Of a DNA stretch of 64,000 nucleotides, positions 60,123 through 64,000 are shown in pieces (within the stretch, counting starts at the first letter, position 1; every line of letters begins with the position of its first letter). Location of the stretch: assembly GCF_000497045.1 (NCBI RefSeq), contig NW_015961965.1, positions 4,779 through 68,778 of the forward strand, written 5' to 3'. A model generated the notes under the pieces. The model was given only the letters and a program-made list of their open reading frames with translations, had not been told where the DNA came from and did not search any database. Made by a program: the position numbers and the translations under genes. This DNA comes from Kalmanozyma brasiliensis GHG001. Its lineage: Eukaryota; Basidiomycota; Ustilaginomycetes; Ustilaginales.

Positions 60123-62532
60123 TGTGCGATACGAGATGGTGGTGTGGATTCGGACAGATGAAGCTGCTGCTGACTGCGATGAGAGAGCTCGCTGTTTGCT
60201 GAGATGGGAAGTAGGTGTAGACGAGCACGCTTTCCGCTTTAAAGAGACGAGCGATGGAGAAGTAGCTAAGACGAGCCGTACTGTTGGAGAGATAAGCAGG
60301 GGAGGAGGGGGGTTGCACCATTCCGTTCTATCCAGTCGGCATGTATATGTACCTATCTCTTGAGCCACGATGATGCCGGTACATAGGGCAGGGCGGCACC
60401 CACGGCTGTCGTCGAAAAAATCTTATCACGGTGACGGTACTCAACTTCCCACGCTAGTGGCCTGCACCGAGGGGCGCACTTCCAACTGTGCAGAATCGTG
60501 CTTCCCGTGAGTACATGCATGAAACGCTGTTCGCCATTAATCCTGGGAAAAACACACCTCGCCCTCGCCACGTGGAGTTGGCCGACTGAAAGAGACTGCG
60601 ACACGGGAAGGCGATTCTTCCGCTGTTTGCACGTCACAATTGGCCAACGCGGGATCGGCGGAGGGCGAAAATCCGTTGGAAAGTTTTCATGCAAAACATG
60701 GCCCGAATCGATCGCGCGCCTTCAAGAATCCACGGTAACGTCGCCCAATCGAACATGGCCTTGTGGAAGCAGAGCGGTCCCGAAAGGTGACTCTCGGTTA
60801 CCACGCGAGAAACCAAGGACACTGCTGAGCTTGGATGCACGTCGCGTTCCTGACAGCGATTCTGACCACTCGCGCTGCGTGAGTGTGGCCACCATCCTAC
60901 ACCGTCGTGCCCCTCCCGTCTTCCTGTCAGGCAGGCGTGTGATAGCAGCGCTGACCGTTCTACGGCTCAAGAGTGACATCGAACACTCCGCTGGCGTTGT
61001 CGTCCCCATCGATGGGCGGGTCATGCACGTCGGTTCCTTCCTGTGCTTCCATTGTCCACCCGAGCCATGAAACCGCCATCGGTTCCGAGACCGCCATGAC
61101 ACTCCGCTGTGTGTGTCCGCCTTCGGCTAGTGAATCATGTCCAACATTGCCTCCCGTTCCTGTCTCGCCCTGGTTGCAACCGAGAGACGGACAAGCAAGA
61201 TACAAGGCTTGCATGGAGATCAGATCTTGTACCGGTACCATCACTGTCCTGCCCTCAACGTGTCGAGGGGCTCGTTGCGTGTCTGTGCGACAACGATGGG
61301 GCGAAGCGCCCTCAAAGGGCCGTGCTGGTTGCGTGGCGACCCTTGGTAGAGCGACACCTTCTGCCGCTTGCGACTCCGCTTCTATTGGTGTGACGCATTC
61401 ACTGCTCCCCGCGATGGGTCGCTTCCGAGACCGCCTCTGGTGGGTAAGGTGACCAATCGTCCCTTCTGGTAGTCCACTCTGCCTCGACGACAGGCAAAGC
61501 CCGCTGCGGCGGTCACCTGGTCGTGTCGCTTCTCCGTGAATGCCTCATGCCGTGGGTAAAGTGACCCACCGTTCTTGAAATCGACAGTTGACTCCACGAC
61601 AGGCAAAGCCCGCCCGCGGTGGGTCACCTGGTCAAGTCGCTTCCGACGGTGGGTAAAGGGACCACTTGGTTCTTCGTGTGGGACTCCGCGTCGGGAAACG
61701 TTTCAAACGGCGTGCGGGTCACCTGCCGAGGGGAACCGTCTTCATCCATCGAATGATCGGACACCTGCCTGTCAAACGCTTCTCTACGCGTCTTGTGACG
61801 TCTGCGAGATTCTTTCCGCGGTCGAGCTGACGTGACAGCTGGCGCGGGTTCATAGCCGAGATCGCGCGCGCTTCCGCTGCCGCCGCTTTCCACCAACCAG
61901 CCGAGCGAACGATCTTTCTAGATTCGATTCGGCTCGCGTACTCCCCTCAAGATGCGGATTCCTTTCGATCGGGCACACGCTTTGCCAGCCGTCCCGGAGA
62001 CATCGCCATCGAGATGTTTTCCACATTCTTCGAAAGGAAAGTAGTCTTTGTGGGCGTTCCTGAGACGCTTCGATCTGCACGAGAGCACGATCTGACCCTC
62101 TTTGCAGCGGTCCCACGCCGCAGCGCGGTCAACATGCCCGGTGGCGCCCGCATCAGACGCCCGCCCCCCTGACCGGTCTCCGCTCGCATTGGGTATGCAT
62201 CGGCGTACAAACACACCCTCCCGCGCGCCCGCATCTTCGATTCCAAGCAAACGCCTGTCCGAAATCAGCAACGTTGAGCGTCTCGCTTCGTACACCAAAC
62301 CCTCTCGCAATCGGCGTTCAATACACAATCCCGTGCGCGCCTCATCTTGATTAGCTGCAGAAATTTAAGCGAGACCCCCGGGACCCGCCGCTTCCGATCG
62401 CCCCCTGCAGCCTTTTTGACAGCTCGCTTAACCTCCCACACAAACGCCTCCGCGAAACCCTCGCTTACTACTCCAACTCGCTTTCAGACACACACAACAC
62501 AAACGCGAGTCGGTTGACAGGGGTATATTGCG
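60123..62532. other. Long intergenic region with structured repeats
   Basis: 2.4 kb between tandem minus-strand genes. ORFs are short and mostly on biased sequence. The main content is a three-copy degenerate repeat at 61440-61728. The part nearest the downstream gene (62340-62530) is pyrimidine-rich on the plus strand. No gene is supported. Confidence 0.5.
61440..61728 (+). repeat. Three degenerate tandem hairpin elements
   Basis: Units start at 61440, 61552 and 61649 with GTGGGTAA and are about 112, 97 and 80 bp long. Each carries GGTCACCTG near its end; the first two share CGACAGGCAAAGCCCGC and a following TCGCTT. Unit 2 has a perfect 11-bp inverted repeat (GTGACCCACCG 61561-61571 with its complement 61617-61627). 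Unit 1 has an 8-bp equivalent (AGGTGACC/GGTCACCT). The arms differ between units yet still pair. Function is unknown. Confidence 0.65.
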
Positions 62533-63984
62533 CTAAGCGGAAAGACCCTCAACAAGCTTCTTGACCACCAACTCTTGCAATCCGAGCGCGATGCGTACGG
62601 TGTGAAACAGTCGTTTCTCCAACGCAATCAGCGTGGACCAATCCTGCTTGTGTTCCCAGAACACCTGTGTTAGGGATCTTCCCAGCAGATCCTCGCTCGC
62701 CGCCGCGTGTGTGGTGACATGAACATACGCCAACCGAGCGAAAGAGGTGAGCGCGGCGAATTGCGCGATCTCCTTGCGTCGCATGCGCATCTTGCTCTCC
62801 GCCTTCTGGCGGTTTTTGCGCGCCTCCTTGGTCTCACCGCTCACGACGGCGTTGGAGCCCGGGTGCGAGTCGTCCAGACCAAATTCAAAATCGGGCTCCA
62901 TCTGGCTTAGCTCGGTGACGAGGAGCGAGGATTGTTCGACCAGCGTGCCGTTGAGTTCGACCGCGAATTGACGTCGACAGTGCTTGAAGGCGCCTTGGAG
63001 CGAGGTGGTGACGTCGTTAAGGATTTTGCGCTGGTGCTTGGTGCGGTGGTGGTGGAGGGCGATTTTGGCTCTGGATTCGTCCGTCGGCACATCTTCGCCC
63101 GCGTCGGTGCTGAGGAAGGTGGCGCTCAGAGGGGTGCACGGCGCGGGAAGCGATGAGCCCACCAGGGTGCTGAACTCCGACGGAAAGTCGGTCATCGATG
63201 ACGAGGCTGTGGAAGCAACACCGCCGGGACCTGGCATCAGCACGTCTTGCGGAGCGAACAGACCTGCGAGCGGACTGCTCATGGTTGGAGCAGCGTTGGC
63301 TCGAGACAATCGCCTTTCCCTGAGAGTGATGGAGCCGCCGGACGCACGAGAGAACGTGTTCGGCAGCGGCGAGGCGGACGCTCGCGCCCTCCGACTCGGC
63401 AACGAATTGAAGTTCCTTGTAGGTCCACGACCGGGTGAGGACTGAACAGAGTGTGACAGCATCACCGGGGATGGCGGCTGAGCGACATCGAGACCGCGCA
63501 CGCGGTCGACCAAGCTAGAAGGCAAGCTCGACAGGCTACCCGTCGTCAGCGATCGTCTTCGGCCAGTCGGCACCTCGCCTGTCGATGACACAGAGCAGCG
63601 GGAGATGGTCTGCGGAAAGTTGGCAAAGCTCTGCGATGAAGTCGATGCCGTGCTTGCCATGGAGGGACTTCGGTGCTGTGCGTATTGTGCTCCATTGATC
63701 GTCGAAGCGGGCCAGGCGTTCGAGTCGACTCGCACAAAATCTGCTGATGTTGGAGTACCCTGGGCTGAGCCTTGGACTAGCCACTCGCTAGGAGCTACCT
63801 GAGGATTAAGCCAGCCGGGAGCGGGCATAGCGACCTGTGATGGCGCAATAGCACGAGAATTCGAGCTCGAAGTACGTCGGAGGGGAACGCAGCCGAGATG
63901 ACTGTAGCCAGACGGGGCGGCGCTATTGCTTGCTGTGGCCATGGAAGCCGAGATGATCTCTTGGGATGTATCCGAGAACACCAT
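62533..63984 (-). CDS. Uncharacterised Ser-rich protein, helical C-terminus
   Basis: 483 residues if begun at ATG 63984, close to the window edge. Residues 1-320 are Ser/Pro/Thr-rich and disordered with RRRSLTTGSLSSL- and RRTSSS-like phosphosites. From ~325 a helical region begins: HHHRTKHQRKILNDVTTSLQ, a charged RKNRQKAESKMRMRRKEIAQ helix, then FARLAYVHVTTHAA and LIALEKRLFHTVRIALGLQE. The C-terminal block resembles coiled-coil or helical-bundle scaffold proteins but I do not recognise it. Just upstream, the minus strand reads CAG|GTAACG, a possible splice donor, so the first exon may lie beyond the window and the true start may differ (a second ATG is at 63942). Confidence 0.55.
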   Translation of the reverse strand: MVFSDTSQEIISASMATASNSAAPSGYSHLGCVPLRRTSSSNSRAIAPSQVAMPAPGWLNPQVAPSEWLVQGSAQGTPTSADFVRVDSNAWPASTINGAQYAQHRSPSMASTASTSSQSFANFPQTISRCSVSSTGEVPTGRRRSLTTGSLSSLPSSLVDRVRGLDVAQPPSPVMLSHSVQSSPGRGPTRNFNSLPSRRARASASPLPNTFSRASGGSITLRERRLSRANAAPTMSSPLAGLFAPQDVLMPGPGGVASTASSSMTDFPSEFSTLVGSSLPAPCTPLSATFLSTDAGEDVPTDESRAKIALHHHRTKHQRKILNDVTTSLQGAFKHCRRQFAVELNGTLVEQSSLLVTELSQMEPDFEFGLDDSHPGSNAVVSGETKEARKNRQKAESKMRMRRKEIAQFAALTSFARLAYVHVTTHAAASEDLLGRSLTQVFWEHKQDWSTLIALEKRLFHTVRIALGLQELVVKKLVEGLSA

Positions 63985-64000
63985 TGCGTTACCTGCGTAG

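Overview
The window is nuclear DNA of a basidiomycete fungus, most likely a smut (Ustilaginales). Signs for this are densely packed genes, mostly without introns, with a few short introns (79-138 bp) near gene ends; GC-rich third codon positions; CCCTAA telomere words at the left edge; and eukaryotic proteins such as the RNA polymerase III largest subunit, Rat1/Xrn2, TRAX, a PNUTS-like protein and a basidiomycete 'macrophage-activating glycoprotein'. The exact species cannot be fixed from the sequence alone.

Left edge (1-2221): no credible gene. A 262-bp direct repeat occurs twice, each copy running into TTAGGG-type telomere words, with a short-word repeat field between them. This is subtelomeric DNA. 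The first gene is a CPA2-type cation/proton antiporter (2222-3898).

4-26 kb: a 1368-residue ORF joining a CaMK-type kinase to a hormone-sensitive-lipase-type esterase; a Bre4/ArAE-like membrane transporter; TRAX (two exons); a serine-rich orphan; a peroxisomal 4-coumarate/acyl-CoA ligase-like enzyme (two exons, C-terminal AKL); an SSXT-domain protein, probably a SWI/SNF subunit; and an UNC-45/She4 myosin chaperone.

26-38 kb: RPC1 (Pol III), then two fumarylacetoacetase-fold genes on either side of a secreted spherulin-4/GH135 gene, then a secreted GtaA-type glutaminase. The first FAH gene lacks expected metal ligands, needs a GC-AG intron, and has an out-of-frame Lys/Ala-rich ORF directly upstream. 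It looks like a divergent pseudoenzyme beside an intact paralogue.

39-49 kb: HEM12 (two exons), a (CAG)15 tract, an HMG-box gene (two exons), a 2.7-kb gap with two weak small-gene candidates, a PNUTS-like PP1 regulator and a DinB-fold protein.

49-64 kb: a 3-kb gene-poor stretch ending in a pyrimidine-rich leader in front of a GPI-anchored glycoprotein gene; VFA1 (Vps4 partner); RAT1 with a long Gly/Tyr/Arg tail; a small membrane orphan; a 2.4-kb gap holding three degenerate copies of a hairpin-forming element; and a Ser-rich orphan at the right edge whose 5' end may lie outside.

Most genes are unrelated housekeeping genes, as usual in a fungal chromosome. Possible functional links are PNUTS and Rat1, which both act in Pol II termination, and the secreted hydrolases around the FAH pair. 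No prokaryotic-style operon, CRISPR array, rRNA gene or convincing tRNA gene was found.
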